From assembly GCA_001584585.1 (NCBI GenBank), contig LSYV01000002.1, forward strand, positions 4,172,518 to 4,236,517: a DNA stretch of 64,000 bases, in the 5' to 3' direction. Positions 1-13,065 of the stretch are shown here, piece by piece; position 1 is the stretch's first letter, and the number at the start of each line of letters is the position of its first letter. This DNA is from Gonium pectorale (lineage: Eukaryota; Chlorophyta; Chlorophyceae; Chlamydomonadales; Volvocaceae). The notes under the pieces were generated by a model. It searched no databases. It saw only the letters and a list, made by a program, of their open reading frames with translations, and was not told where the DNA came from. The translations under genes and the position numbers were made by a program.

Positions 1-284
1 CGTTAGGGGTTGCTGGGAGGGGGCGCGATGAATGCACCCAGGAGGTATGGCTGGAGGACCAACTCAACTGACAACTACCTGCAACCTGGGCACCAGCACC
101 GGGCGCAGTTCACCGCATGCGCGCAGTGGGTGTGACGGCGTTGGTGAGGCGGCGCGCTGGCCGCGCCCACCCGGGCGGAGTGGTGGCGGCTGCTGCAGGG
201 TGCCTGCTGTGTTGCCCCCAGGACAACTGACAAGGGGCAACGGACAACGGACAAGTTGCAACGGACGACAGGCATCGCCCGAAC

Positions 285-3200
285 CTGATTTTGTCGTTTC
301 GGCTCGAGTTGAGAAACTCCTGGGTGTCCCGGGGCAATCGCCGCTCCCACTCATTAACCTGCGTGCGTGCGTTGGGCGAGTGACTGACGTGACGCCCTGG
401 CTGCGATCTGAGCCTTGGCCCATGGTGCCATGGCCCATGGGGCGATAGACAGCGAGCCGTTGGCGCCAAAGAGCACGGAGCCTGGCATCCCTTCCCCGTC
501 GGGAACAGCGCTTTGGTGCAGTGGAAATGAATGCAGCTCGGGCGTCCCGCCGCCAGCTGCTGCCCGCGCACCCTGTACGCTGTTTCCTTTTTCCGCTCTA
601 GTGGCCCCTCCCCCGCCCTGCCGCCTCTTGACCCCGCCCGCTCCCCACCCCCCCCCCGCCCGCCTCCCCAGCACGCCAGCAGCGACCTGCATGTTGAAGA
701 ACCACAGCACCTCAACCGTCCAGCCACCTAGTACGGCCTGGGAGGGGTTGTCGAGCACTGGGTAGGAGGCGCGGTGGATGGCGGGTTGACCCCGCGAGAA
801 CGCCCCGGCCAGGGCGCCGTACAGCTCGGTGTAGCCCTCTTCCGGAAACACCTGATCGGTGGGCGGCGGGGTGCGACAGCGGGAGGGGTGGGGAGGGAAC
901 GGGGTGTGGATGGAAGTGGGACGGGTGGGGTGAAGGGTGAGGGCCAGCGGCGACGAGCTGGGTGCGCGCAAGGCTGTGAGCGGCTTGTGCGGTTGCGGAA
1001 TGTGACGAGCGGCTGGAGTCATCTCGTCTCAACATCCGTGTGGCTGCGTGTGTACGGCGTCGGGGATCTGTGGTCGCGCAAGCCGCCCGCCCGCCCGTTT
1101 ACCCGCCCAGTCCGGCAGGGACTCCACAGCAGGGGCCCTCTGGCGTGTCCCCATTAAATGTTGAAGTTCGCGAATAACCGCGGAAAGCGAAGCGCAAAGG
1201 TGCCCAAAAGGCCCCGTACCCCGGAGCGGGAACCCAACCAGCGGCCCCCGGGGAACTTGCCCGCCCAAGCGCCCACCACCCCTCCACCTTGAGTGCCTTG
1301 TTGAACACGTCGGGCCGCACCCCTGTGATGCCCTCCTCCATGCCCTTATAGCTCGTCACGTTGAGCGGTACGGCACCAAAAAGACCCGCCACGTCGTACT
1401 GGGCTGTGCGAACGGACCGGAATGGACGGCGCGGGCCGGGTCCGGACCGGAATGAGAACCGTGGGTTAGGGCTGGATCGAGAGGTGGCGAGGACGAGCTC
1501 CAGGGGCGTCCAAGCAGCCGGCAATGCCGAATGCATTACCGTCCACCTGGTCAACGCGGTACAGAGTTGCAAAGTGCACGTCCGGCAAACCACGCGGACA
1601 CTGACGGAAAGGCTAGAAGACAAAAATAGTAGAGGGTGAAAGGGGCCCCGCTGGCCTCACGTACCCACTGCCCAGTCCGCGGGCGTCATGTCGGCGGAGT
1701 TGGCGGTCGCCACGCAGACCACGATGTGGGTCACCCGGCGGCGCAGCAGCGGCGTGACCGCCAGGTTGTCCGCCCCCGCGCCGTCCGCGAACGAAAGCTC
1801 GCCACCCGTGTAGTTGACCGGGTCCCTGCAGGCGCACGGGGAGGCAGGAGGCAAAGGGCAGGCTTGCGAGGTGTGGGCGTATGGCAGGCAGCTCATGTGA
1901 ACAGGGAGCTCGGGCCCTGATCTGCCGGACTCGGCTCGGCGGGGTACAGGCTTGGCGTGAACCACTATGCAGCAACAATCTAAGCGCGCAAGGGAGCGCG
2001 ATAGCTTTCGTGCCACGGGAGCCGCCTGCGGCTTCGGGCCCCGGGGGCCTGCACACGGGGATACACACCGTCAGGCGCTGGGCCGCACCTCCGCGCAGCA
2101 ATCCTGGGGTCAGTCGCCTGCACTCGGGGCTTTGCGGCGACATCGCCCACACATGACAGTCGCGAGCCGTCCCCGCCGCCAGGCACCAGCCGGGCCCCTG
2201 GGAGCACGGCCTGTACGCTACGTCGTCATGCTCGAACCCCAACCCCGCCCGGCCGCTCCGCGCACCAGTACTGCAGCCGCTCTGTGCCCGTCAGCGCGTA
2301 CAGGGCGTTGCTGCCCGGCCGCACGCCCTGGGCCACGAAGCTGGAGGAGATGCCCGCAAAGGTGGCCAGCGGCACCAGTTTGACGGGGGTCACGTTGACG
2401 GTGCCCTGTGTGCGGGGCGTGGGTGGGGGGCGCGGGGACGCGGGCAATGCACGAGCTTTTGCGCACCGCGCGCTGGCAAGAGCGTGCGAGGCCACAGCAG
2501 TACAGTGTGCGCGGCTGCAAAAGCTGGGGTGGTGGCATCGAGCACCCGGCGCGCTGTCGGGCACACCAGCCCCCGGCCCGCTCATGCCTGCCTTGGGGCT
2601 GCTGGGTTCCCTGGCCTGCGGACGCTGGGTGCCGACTCCCATCATCGGGCGTACCTGGAGCCCCACAGGCGGTGGGCTGGGCGGCGGTGCGCCGGGCGGC
2701 TTGCTGTTGAATCCCAGGGGCTCGATGAAGCCGGCGCCCAGCGGCGGGTCGGTGGCGGTGTTACGCGCCGGCACCCCCAGGTACAGCGGGGTGACCTGAT
2801 GCACACGCACCGGGTGCAGCAGCACGCGCATACGAGTCATGGCGTTGATGGGAAGCCAGCCGCGCGCCATTGCTGGAAGACGCCTGCACTGCCTGCGCCG
2901 CAGCCTGTCGTGCAGAATAGACCACGACGCGTACGACATGTACAAGGGCCGTGCACGCACACACGGGCAGACCGTTTTCCTTTTCAACACGGCAGACCAC
3001 GGGCACTGCTGCTCGGTGCGGCGCAGGGGGCCGAGGGACGTACCTCGAAGGGGTAAAAGACCTGGTCTGTATGAATCCGCATGATGGTGCCCAGGATGAT
3101 GGGGAAGGCCCTGAAGGGCGGGGGGTGTCAGCAAGGGGAGCAGTTGATTGGGCGCGGAGTGAAGGCACCCGGTCCGTTCAAGCCGGGAGGAGGCCGACGG

Positions 3201-5505
3201 GAGATGAAGAAGCGCGTGCAGCTGCAGCCAAGAAGGCCGTTGCGTAGCGTCATCCCACACCCCGCGTGGACTGAATGGGGCTGCAGCCACGAGGTTTCAC
3301 ACCGACCTTCCCCGTGGCTTATACCGCAAGGTGCCTCCAGCCCTCGACTGCGCCCCTGCTGTGCACAGACACGTCGGCACACGCACCTGTCCGGGGTTGC
3401 GCAGGCGGCATAGAGGGGCACTCCTGGGTAGGCGGCCGCAAGGCGCCGGCTCACGTTGCCCCGTGTACCCAGCGCCGTGATGCTGCTGTTCTGCAAGTGA
3501 TGGACAAGGCAGGCGACAGGTGGGGGGCCGGGACAGATGCGAAACAGGGAATGCGCTTGTTGGGACCGGGCTACCACGAGGGTGTGGGCGGACTGTTCGT
3601 GACCACACTAGAGCTGCGGATGGGCAGCCGGGCGGATCGCGTACTTGTTGCCGAGCACAGGCGTCGGGGGAGGCGGATGGCTGTTGCGTCACGTGTCACA
3701 GTCGTCGTACATCCGTGCAACCGTACCTGCAGGCCCATGCCGTACGGGTTGTAGAAGGCCTCGGCGATTGCGGAGGTCCACCCGCTGAAGCTCTCACGGC
3801 CGGGTACGACTGCGCGGCAGGGGGTCACGCAGGAAGCAGGAGGGCGGGCGTGTTGACCCGGGTTGATGGTCAGGATGCGGTGGACAAGCAAGTTGGGAGC
3901 GCGGAGCGAACTGGGCATGGCGCCCCGCCAACAGCCGCGGGTGAGGTCGCAGTGCTTTTCAGCCGCTTCAGGAGTGCCAGAAGCTTTGTGCCAAAAACGG
4001 GGAGGGGCCGCGTTGCGGGGGTGCGAACCGCGTGCCTCTGTGTCCACCAGCACCTGCAGCAGCCCCGCGCGCCTCTTTGTCCCCGGCTGGTCCACGCTCC
4101 CGGGGGGCTACGTGCCTCCGACAAAGCACGGCACCGCGCGACTCACACAGGTCCTTGAGCACGCCCTGGATGGCGTCCGCTATGATGGCCTTATCGGCCA
4201 GCGTATCTCCCCAGGATCCGGGCGGCAGCAGCGAGGGGGAGCTGAGGTTTCCGCGGGCGAGGTCGCCGGGCGGGGCGTAGGGCCCGAGGAAGGGGCCCAC
4301 GGGGAACTGTGCGGGTTTGGAGGACGGGGTTGAGGGGGCAGCAGGCACATTGGTAATGAAAGTTTGATAAGGTGAGCACGGCAGAGGCAGGAATAGGGGA
4401 CGCCACACGCAGCTCGCGTGGGGAGTAGCCCATGGATCCACGCTCCATGAAGCCAGCTTTCTGGAAGGGGGGGGGTCCAGCGGCCCATGGTGCAGCGTCA
4501 CGGTGCCCGTCGCGGTTGCCCGGGGCAGGCGCCAGGCTGTGAACGGGGCAAAATACCACGTCGCCCCTCGCTCTCACCCCGCTGTACGACAGTACTCCGT
4601 TGAGCCAGCTCCCTCCCGAGTTGGAGCTAACGTAGCGGACCGCGGGGAGCAGGCCCAGCTGCGCGGCGCGGAAGGTCAGGGCCGGCAAGGGGACGTTGGG
4701 GGTCAGGCGAGAAGGCGCCAGCGGCGCCGCCGATGGATGCGAGGCTCGTTATAACTGACGGAGGGAGATGAGCTAGGTGACGGTTAGGGAGCTGGGGGGC
4801 GACTGAGCGGGAGCCGGGGCCAACTGTGCGCCCATCCGCCGGTAGTGCACAGCGGGCTCCGTGCTCCCGCACATCGCAAACACGCGCACTACCGCGCCCG
4901 ACCTGCCTGACGCTGTGGCCTTCGGTGCTGAGCAGTTCAGTGCGTTGGCAAGCCCGGGCGCCTCATCCCCTGCCCCCCCTCCAACCCCCCAGCCCACCCG
5001 CTCACCAGGTGCAGCCCCCGCATCCAGCCTAGGCCCAGGGTGGCCGCCCGGTAGCCGCCGCCGCTGAGCGCCACCCCAAGGTTGGGCCGCGACAGCAGCG
5101 CCGGAATGCCCCAGTCGCCCGTGCGGCTGAGCTCGGGGTACTCAAACCCCGGCTGGTCGGAGCCCGACCACACATGCACCGACACCGGGTCGTCAGGCTC
5201 GAACACCTGCGGGGTGGGGCCGTCGCATCAAGCATAGGCGCGTTATTGGAGAGCAGGCACGTTGCCAGCCACACACGCATGGCACTGACGCCGATAGAAG
5301 GCGTCGAGCGGCCCTAAGTCATGATGCGGTGACGCGCATCTGTCGGAAGCAGGGCCAGCCTGAAAAGACTGAATTTTATGACGAGCTTACGCACACGTAT
5401 GTCATTACTCGCCGAGGCATTCGTCAGGATGGGGCTCAACGATACCAGGCACAATAGGAGTATCGGTGCCGCCGAGCTGCGCTGCGGGAGGGCGCGCATC
5501 CCCAT
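285..5505 (-). CDS. Secreted cPLA2-like lysophospholipase/acyl hydrolase (C-terminus not resolved)
   Basis: Thirteen exons chain in phase: 5395-5505, 5006-5206, 4578-4658, 4147-4306, 3727-3809, 3387-3490, 3044-3110, 2655-2795, 2266-2405, 1665-1825, 1288-1403, 687-851 and 285-358, giving at least 534 residues. Residues 1-30 form a signal peptide (hydrophobic run ILLLCLVSLSPIL). LSGGGYRAA near residue 85 matches the oxyanion/Arg motif of cytosolic phospholipase A2 catalytic domains. SSNSGGSW supplies the putative nucleophile Ser118, and FADGAGADN the catalytic Asp377. Later blocks (VPLNVTSYKG, NPSQAVLGGW, VEVLWFFN) also look conserved. The family hydrolyses acyl esters of phospholipids or lysophospholipids; a secretory or extracytoplasmic site is inferred from the signal peptide. 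Start chosen at Met 5505 (5499 also possible) because it opens the signal peptide. The last exon seen ends in phase 2, so the gene may end near 110 or run off the left edge. Confidence 0.82.
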
Positions 5506-6341
5506 CTGGACGCGTTTTCGTCTTGCCACGCTTCCGCAGTTACCATGCACTGGTTTATAGCGCATATAAATGCCTGCCTTACGTAAATACATGTCGTACG
5601 GGCATCCTAATGACCCGCGGGTCGTCATGAGCGTCCCGGCGAGCGGCAGCCCCTGCAGCTCCACAGCTTGTGTCTGACTACAGTGGCAGGGATCCTACGG
5701 GACGGCTTTGTTCCGCGCAGATGGGGATGTGCGAGGGGAGGTGGCGACGTTTGCTCATTACCCAGAAATGGAGATGCATGGAGCTAGTATTACACGGGTG
5801 ACACTACACACGCGTCGGACAGCTGGAAACTTTGTCTTCCGACTCCAGGCAGCTGCCGTACAGGGCTCTTGGAATAAGGACGCACACACCAATGGAAGGG
5901 GCTGCTACCGCCCGGTGCCCAAGCCATGTCTCCATGATGCGGCAATGTCTAGAAAGGGTGCTAACTCTGCTAAGGCGCAAGTTTAGAGCGCTCCCGTGGA
6001 CGCGGGCCAGCCACCAAGTCCCCTGCGCGCATGGCTCGTGAGGACATCCACCCACACGCGAACTTCACCGTCGGTCTAACCAGGCCTACCGAATGGAGGC
6101 CCAGGAAATGAGAAGTGTACACCAGTTTTGCAAGGGGAAACGAGAAGTGCACGCCAGTTGTGCAAGCGTTTTCTGGCGTCAACGGTAGGCAATGAAGCAA
6201 GGATCATGGAACGAGGACTCGCGCCGAGCCAAACAACGCGCTGCAGCAGCCCCCACGGCCGTGTGGGCGGGGGATGCGCGACCAGGATATGAACCCATGT
6301 GCGAAGGCAATTCCAGATGGCAAAAGTGCGGAGGCGCTTTT
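5506..6341. other. Intergenic: upstream of the cPLA2-like gene
   Basis: No convincing exon on either strand. It holds the promoter side of the minus-strand phospholipase-like gene and the 3' flank of the Sfi1-like gene, whose stop is at 6342-6344. In-frame upstream Met codons of the phospholipase ORF reach 5664 but precede the signal peptide and are disfavoured. Confidence 0.6.
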
Positions 6342-9300
6342 TCAGCGCCTCGGCATTGCCGGCGAGGTGGAGGACAGGCCGCCGGGCCGAGACAGGTCCC
6401 CGCCTGCCCGCGCCGCAGCAGCCTTCTGGGCCCGCAGAGCCGCCTCAAAGCTGTCTAGCTCCTCTTTTGAAAGGCTCTGCAGCCGCGCCACGACCTCCTC
6501 CCGGCTCACGGGCCGTGCGCTGCCCGGCCCCGCCGCGCCCACTGCCAGCGGGGGCCCAGCCCTGCCCGGCGGCGAGACTCGGCTGGGCGAGGCCGCGCCG
6601 CCCGCCAGCCCCGGCGGCACGCGCACCGATTGCACCGGCCCAGGGTTGGGCGGCGGGTGGCGCAGTCCGTACCCTGCGGACAAGGAGTGAAGGCGACGCC
6701 CATAAAGGCCACAGCGGTCATCTAAGCAGCAACCAGGTTACTGTGGCATATGCATACCGCATTGAGTACATTGCAAGGCAACAATGGGGCCTGCCAGGCT
6801 GGCGTCAGCTCGCTGGGACATTAACCGCATACCTGCGCTGACGGGTCTTGTGAAGGCCGCTGCTCCTGGCGCCGCCGCAACCGCCTGCACGTTGAGCTCT
6901 CCGTCCGGGAACACCGTCACGTGGTCCAGAGACAGCTTGTCCACCTGAGGTAAAGGGGCAAGTTCAGTAAGACGGGTAGAGGAGGGGGGAGTCAGACCAT
7001 GAAAAGGGGTACAGACATGAGTTTTCCCGGTGCAAAGTTTGCCGACAGAGGCGATGCTTGTGGCAGCCTTCTGCTGCCCTGCAGTCAAGGTGACAGGACC
7101 TGCCAGGCGTCAATGTGCGCATGTGTTGAGAAGAAAAACGCATACGACGAGCGTAAGCGCGAAAATGATGTGCGCATGTGTGTGACGCCGGGCCGTTCGG
7201 AACCAACCGTGCTAACTGCCTGAACTGGTGCACAAAGCAAACAGAGCGCGCAGCGACCTGCGCAACCCCCCCGTCTTCCCATCACGACCTCCGATGCCTT
7301 ACAGGCAAGCCGCTAGCGTGCATACTGTTCGGGGCTTCACCTGATAGAGCAGGTTGGGGTCGCGGCCAGCCGCCTGCGCTCCGGGCCCTCCCTCCACCAG
7401 GTCCTGCTTCATGGCCCGCACAAGCGCATTGAAGCTGCTGCCGCCCTTGACCAGCATGCGGTTGCGGGCGGCGCCCTGGGGGTCGGGCGCGGCACAAGAT
7501 GTACGGCGGCGCATTAGGGACAGTTTACGGCAATGCGTTTTCTTGGCGTACCATGGCCGTGACTGGGGGCGCCGTTCGCCATGCGGGAGGGCTGCAGGAC
7601 CTTATGCATGGCCCAGCGGTGGACGGACGGAACTGGAGCCAACGCTTGCAGATGGATCCGCGTGTGCGATGCACAACTATGGACCTACGGCGGTACACGT
7701 TGGACAGTGCACGGCTATGTCCTAGTAGCTTTACCAGCGCAGTGTTCGTGTCTGGAGACCTCCCTCGCCGTGTGACAGAGCCGCAGGGCGTTATACATAG
7801 CCCAATTGCCGATGGACGGAAATGGAGCCGACATTTGCCAACTGGATCCGTGTACGGTACATACTAATGGATCTGTAGGGGTATTGCCACGTACCCCGAG
7901 CAGCATGCGCTCCTTGAGCGCCTTCATCTCCTCGTCCTGCGCCACCTTAGCCGCCTGGACCGACTCGTACTCGCGCCGCAGGCTCTGGATCAGCTTCAGC
8001 AGCGCGTCGCGCTCGCCTTTGAGGATCTCGCCTGCAACGCACCCACCGGGGGCGCCCATATGTGTACTCAGGTCTGTGTGTGAGGCCTGGGGTCAAGCAA
8101 GTGTCTTATACGTCTGTGCATCTTCGGCAGGAACCCGCGCGACGCTGGCGCAGCACCTGCGTGTCATTGGGCATAAGTGTCCTTCAGCGCACGCCCATCG
8201 CCCTGCGATTATGGCCTGGGACGTGAGCCGCCGGGCAGCCTCACCCGCCGACACCAGCTCCGCCACTCGTCCGCGGGCCCACTCGCCGCTGTCGATGAGG
8301 CGCACAAAGCGCTCGTTGTCCCGCCGCAGCCGCTCGTTCTCCTCGCGCAGGTCCTTCACGGTCACCTGGTGACGAGGGAGGGAAGCAGGAATGCGCCGGG
8401 AAGTTTGCAGCTAAGGCAGAAGGCGCCACTTTTGTACCCCAAAAATGGAACGCAGGAGGCCACGACGGGGTATCTTGGATCATGTTGTCCGTGAGCTTAC
8501 ATGGGTGTACGACACAGCTCACGAGGGTAGGACTGGGACGAACAGCGAGGGACCAAAGGCACTGCGGCCCTCAACCCAGGGGCTGAAATCGTCTTCCCAG
8601 TCCCAGCTGAGGGTGGGTACGTTCCCTTGTCGGCACCGCAGCGGGAGCGCAGGCGTCGCAAGCCCGTTGCCACTCACTATGAGCTGCTCCTTGGTGGTCA
8701 TGGTCTTCTCAAACTCGTCCATGGTGCGCTCGTGCCGCGCCTCGTCCACGAAGGCCCACCACGCCTCCCATGCTAGGTACAGCTGCTTCTTGCTCATACG
8801 CAGCAGCGCCTTCTTCACGATGGCGCGCATGCGCTTGCGGTAGTCGGTCATGTGCAGCCAGCCGCGCAGCGCGCGAGCCTGGGGACGCGAGGGAGGGGGG
8901 CGCCGCAGGCGGACAGCGGGCATGGAGTGCGTCATGGGATTGTCAGCTGTGTGTATGTGTGTGTGGTGGGGGTTTGGGAGAGGGGCGCACGAGCTTTGGA
9001 AGCCCACGTGGAGGTGGCTGCTGTAGGGACAGCCAAGGAGAACGGGCGCAGACGCAGCTGCGAAGGGTGGATGGACCGCGCCGCGGCCTCGCCTGCACTC
9101 GACAATGCTGGCCGCATGCACGGCCTACGCCCAGCCGGCTCATGCCTTGCCCCCCTGGCCCGCTGCGCACCTTCATGGGGTTCTTCCAGCGGTTGATGAT
9201 GACCTTGTACTGCCGCCGGTCCTCCACGTACGCCCGCCACTTGTTCCACGCCTTGGAGCTGGCGGCGTTCTGCCAGTGCCTCAGCGCGCGGTTCTTTTTG

Positions 9301-12300
9301 GCCTCCTTCTCGCGCTTGAGCTGCAGCGCCTCATACCACTTGTTCCAGGCGGACACCATGTGGATGTTCTTAATCTTGAGCGCCGCCTTTTTGAGGATGT
9401 TGCGCCGCCGGACGGCCACCTCCACGAATGCGCGCCTACACAGGCGATGAGCGATGAGCGATGGGCGGCAATCATGGTGGAGCGTGGGGCAAGGGCGTCA
9501 TAGGCGATAGCCTGCTCGCTGCCGCCTGTGTGCAAGGACAGGTACACTTTCCCGGTCGGTCGGGTCCAGCAGCGCATACACGGGCCACTGCCTCCGGTGC
9601 TGGGTCCTACAACAACACCATCACTTTCGCGCCTACGCTCGTCGTATGCGTTGTTCCATTTCAACACGGACCGAGCGTCAAGGCATGGCGGCATGCCGCG
9701 TGGCGTCGTGTTGTATCATGCGGCAGGTCTGGGGGTAACACTTCGGCAACAGCCCAACAGCCTGCCCCCTAAGGACGTCCGCCTGGGCAGGCCCGCGCTC
9801 GTGAGGCCCGCGATGCGCCAGGCTGTCCGCGTATTGGGCCGGTGGGCGGGCAAGGGAAGTCGCACCTCCGTCCCCGCTTCGATTACCCAGCAGTGCCTAC
9901 AACCGATGAAGGTAAGCTCCAGTGCTGCAAGTTCGTTGCCAACATCGGAGTTGACCAGGGTGACAACAACTTCCGCCACGACCTTTTGTACTCTGTATGC
10001 GATCCGCTGTCCGCTATGCGAACCTGTTTCCGTTCTTCACTGCCTCGCCCCAGTGACCGCTCCGGGGCGTCCGTGCGATAGCGCATGGACCGCAGCCTGG
10101 TTCGGCACCCCGGCCAAACACACAAGGCGGACATCTCCCAGGTTTGGCCCCCACGTCCGAGCGGCGCCACATGCCACCTCCGACCCGCTAGTACTCACCA
10201 GGAGTTCCATGCCTTGATGTACGACATGTTGCGCCAGTGCATGACCGCCTTGAGCCGCCGCAGCCGCTTCCGCCGCCGGTGGACGCTGGCGTTGAACCAG
10301 GCCTGCAGGCAGTGGAAGATGATTGACGGTAATCTCGGACCACGCGGTGGCTTGGGGCTATGCAATTTTGCAGGGCAAGGCAGGCGGGATCAAGAGCGAG
10401 GCCTCCGGATCTGATCGCATCCAACCCATGCTACCCACTGGGGAGCCCTGGACCCGCACCTCTATGATTGCCGATAGCTTGCGCCTCCGGATGACCACGA
10501 TGGGCCGCCGCTCGAAGCCGTCCACCTTGCGCTCCAGAGCGTGGATCTGGTCCGGAATGATGGGCCAGAGAGGGGTGCACCAACGTGTCACACGCCGCCA
10601 GACCAGCACCACCAGACCACCAGACCAGGTGCCGCACGTGGCATGCAACTGCCAACCCAATGTCCAGAGATACCCGTCAACTGTACCCTTCTGTTGCCCA
10701 ATTGCACGACGACTGTCGCCGCACTCCGACTACGTATCTGCAGAGTTTAAATGCCTAGCATGTCGTGTTCATTCGAGTCCCCCAGCTGGGGCACCTCTTG
10801 CTGTTGGCCCCTGCGCCGACTAGCATTCCGCTCACAGACCTGGCCATGCAGCCCCCGCCGCAACTGCACCTGTGAATCGCGCGCTCCGAGCTGGTTCTTC
10901 CACCAGCGCTCCTCGCACAGCCGGCGCCACTCGAGGAACGTGCGCTTCAGGCGGCCGCGGCTGATCGTGGCGGTGACCTGTCGGGCGGCGATAAGCCAAC
11001 ATAGGGTGCCGCGGAATGATAGTGTGCGGTAGTGCGGAAGCCGCAGGCAGCCCCCACGGCGACCCACGTGCCGCCACGCGTACCCAACTTGCCGGACTTC
11101 GTGCCCCTGGCGCCTGAGAGCCTCGCCTGTTGCTCCAGGCGAGACTCTGGCATCCCTCAAGTGGTGGACGGCTGCTCGGCTGCCCTTCGCATTCCTCGGA
11201 GCACAGTCTCCTGCGCCTCCCCTTCATAGACGCCCAACCCCCTCCCCATAAGCCGCCACGCTCCGCCACGCCTGCCACGGCCTGCTCAGGCCCCCGTCCA
11301 TCTAAACTCCCGACTGCTTCGCCCCCACACCCAAACCCCAAACCTCTTACCCCTGGCCAGGAACCCCGCTCGCCCTTCGCTCCCGCCCCGCCCCCCGCCC
11401 CGGCCGCACCTTTCGCCGCATGGCCAGGTACTTGTCTACCAGGTGGAACTTGTCCTTCCAGGCCAGGAAGGCGCGCGACAGCGTACCCCGCTGCAGCCGC
11501 ATGATGGCGCGCCGCAGCAGCTGCTGCTTGGCCACGCTGCCGTAGCGCGCGGCGCGCCAGGCGTCAAAGGCCTTCTTCATCAGCGCCCTGTCCTCCATGC
11601 GCACACGGTTGGCGAACACGCGCCGGTTGTGCTCGATGGCGGCTTGCACCTGCGGATGGCGGAGTGGACGGTGTTCGGCCCCAACCCGGCACAGTGGCAG
11701 GACCCCGGTATCCGCAGTCCTAGTTGGCCGTTTCGTGGTGGGCAGGCCGCAGGCGACGCGGCGCGCCTAGCAATGCACCCCTCTTCCGTATCGAGGGCCG
11801 CCGACGCGCCCGCATGATACCTCCCTCAGTGCAGACGTACAACCCCGACTTGCTGCTCCCTTCTACACACGGGGCGGCAAGGGCCACGCCACCCGGCGGC
11901 ATGGATATTTTTGGCCCGGCTCCTGCCTGCCCACCTGCCCAGAGGTCCCCCTTCCCAGTCCCCACCTTGCTAGCCATCCCCGCCAGCGTGCTCAGCTGCT
12001 CCAGCGCGAAGCGGTTGGGGAGGTCGTCTGCGATGCCCATGGTCTTAGGGGCTGTGCCCTCCCGCCGCATGGTCTGCGCCCGCGCATACATCCCTGGTGG
12101 CGACACACGAGCACGGGAACGGGGGGGTGGGCGGGTGCGTTGCTGTGCGCTACCAGCGACCGGGGCGCGCTGTTGCGGCATAGCAGCGGCGGAAGTCCTC
12201 ACGGAGTGCTCTCGAACGGTGTGCAGCATGCGAGCCCTAATGAAGCGCTCCTATAGCACTGGATGAACGAAGGGCGCCTCCAGGACGGTGTCCAACCTTC

Positions 12301-13065
12301 TGCCCCGCTGGCCGACGTACCCGCGTTGTACGCCAATGCCCGCTTGGCCTCCTCGGGATTGAACTCTGCGCGCACCTCCGCCTCCGAGCCACGTGGGCTG
12401 AGCCCACTGCTCAGTGTGTAGTCGCTTTCGCTGGTGCTCACGCACCGGTGGGGCATCCTCTTACGGCCCCACTCGCTGACGTCACCGTGACACCTGCAGT
12501 AGGCAGTCCAGGGATGGAGTGAGCCGTCTCACAAGGGCGGCTCGGAGTGCAGCGCCCGGTCCACCTGGCACGGGCTCCGCATGGGCCCCGACACGTGCTG
12601 GAGTCCGCAGTGCCCCGGGATCACTGGACACCACCCCCACCACACACACACAGGGATCCACCCGTACCTCTGATGCCCCCTTTCTCTAGGCTCGTAGGTT
12701 TCACTGGTTCGCGCCTCCGTCGGGCTCCTCCTGCTGTCGTAGCTCCGGCTGTAAGATCCGCTGCCGGTTCCGCTATCCTCTGACCCGTAGCCCGAATCGT
12801 ACTGATCATCGCTGCGCGGGTGCGGGTGCGGCCGCCGGTGGCTGTCATCGCTGTGCCGCTCCCGCCAGCCTGCAGTGTCCCGACCCAAGGGCCGGTTGAG
12901 GTTGCGAACCCCCGGCAAGCTGAGCAAGCGGCGTACCTTCATCCCTAGAGCGACCGCTGTGACTGGTTGTCTCAACGTCGTCGCCCATTCCACGTACCGA
13001 GTAGCTCTGGTCGAGCGGGATGCTTCGGTCGCTGGGCGTTGGGGATCGCCGGCGCCGTGAAGCAT
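6342..13065 (-). CDS. SFI1: Sfi1-repeat centrin-binding-type protein with C-terminal coiled coil
   Basis: Fourteen exons: 12668-13065, 12321-12430, 11966-12093, 11410-11649, 10870-10977, 10460-10546, 10199-10302, 9171-9435, 8678-8878, 8245-8365, 7895-8031, 7341-7475, 6833-6944 and 6342-6673. All phases agree and they sum to 825 codons plus stop. The N-terminal ~130 residues are Ser/Arg-rich and disordered-looking. The middle holds repeated helices with Trp pairs (FDAWRAARYG, FLAWKDKF, FLEWRRLCEER, SAWNKWYEAL, KAWNKWRAYVED, AWEAWWAFVDEA), the Sfi1 pattern that binds centrin along a long helix. Downstream is a coiled coil (LREENERLRRDNERF, then LKGERDALLKLIQ) and a Pro/Ala-rich tail. The family acts at centrosomes, basal bodies and spindle pole bodies, which fits a flagellate alga. 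The first exon is uncertain: an alternative Ser-rich frame starts at ATG 13159 but does not splice in phase. Confidence 0.8.
7123..7170 (+). repeat. Dispersed repeat, copy 1 (intron of Sfi1-like gene)
   Basis: Core reads as NAYDERKRE when translated; nucleotide core CATACGACGAGCGTAAGCGC at 7141-7160. It lies in the intron between exons 7341-7475 and 6833-6944, in the orientation opposite to the host gene. Other copies are at 9577-9667 (-), 41818-41870 (+), 41881-41965 (+) and 49881-49925 (-). Confidence 0.7.
7605..7865. repeat. Diverged ~70-bp direct repeat inside an Sfi1-like intron
   Basis: Stretches near 7605-7680 and 7795-7865 align by eye. Shared pieces include a GGACGGAA motif, TGGAGCC and TGGATCCG in the same order and spacing. 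Both lie in the intron between exons 7895-8031 and 7341-7475. They look like an old local duplication with no coding sense. Confidence 0.45.
9577..9667 (-). repeat. Dispersed repeat, copy 2 (long form)
   Basis: Reverse complement of the same core as 7123-7170, preceded by GTGTTGAAATGG and followed by GTAGGACCCAG and a GGAGGCAGT-like block. That flank is shared with the copy at 41881-41965, so the repeat unit is at least about 90 bp. It lies in the 763-bp intron between Sfi1-like exons 10199-10302 and 9171-9435. Confidence 0.7.
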
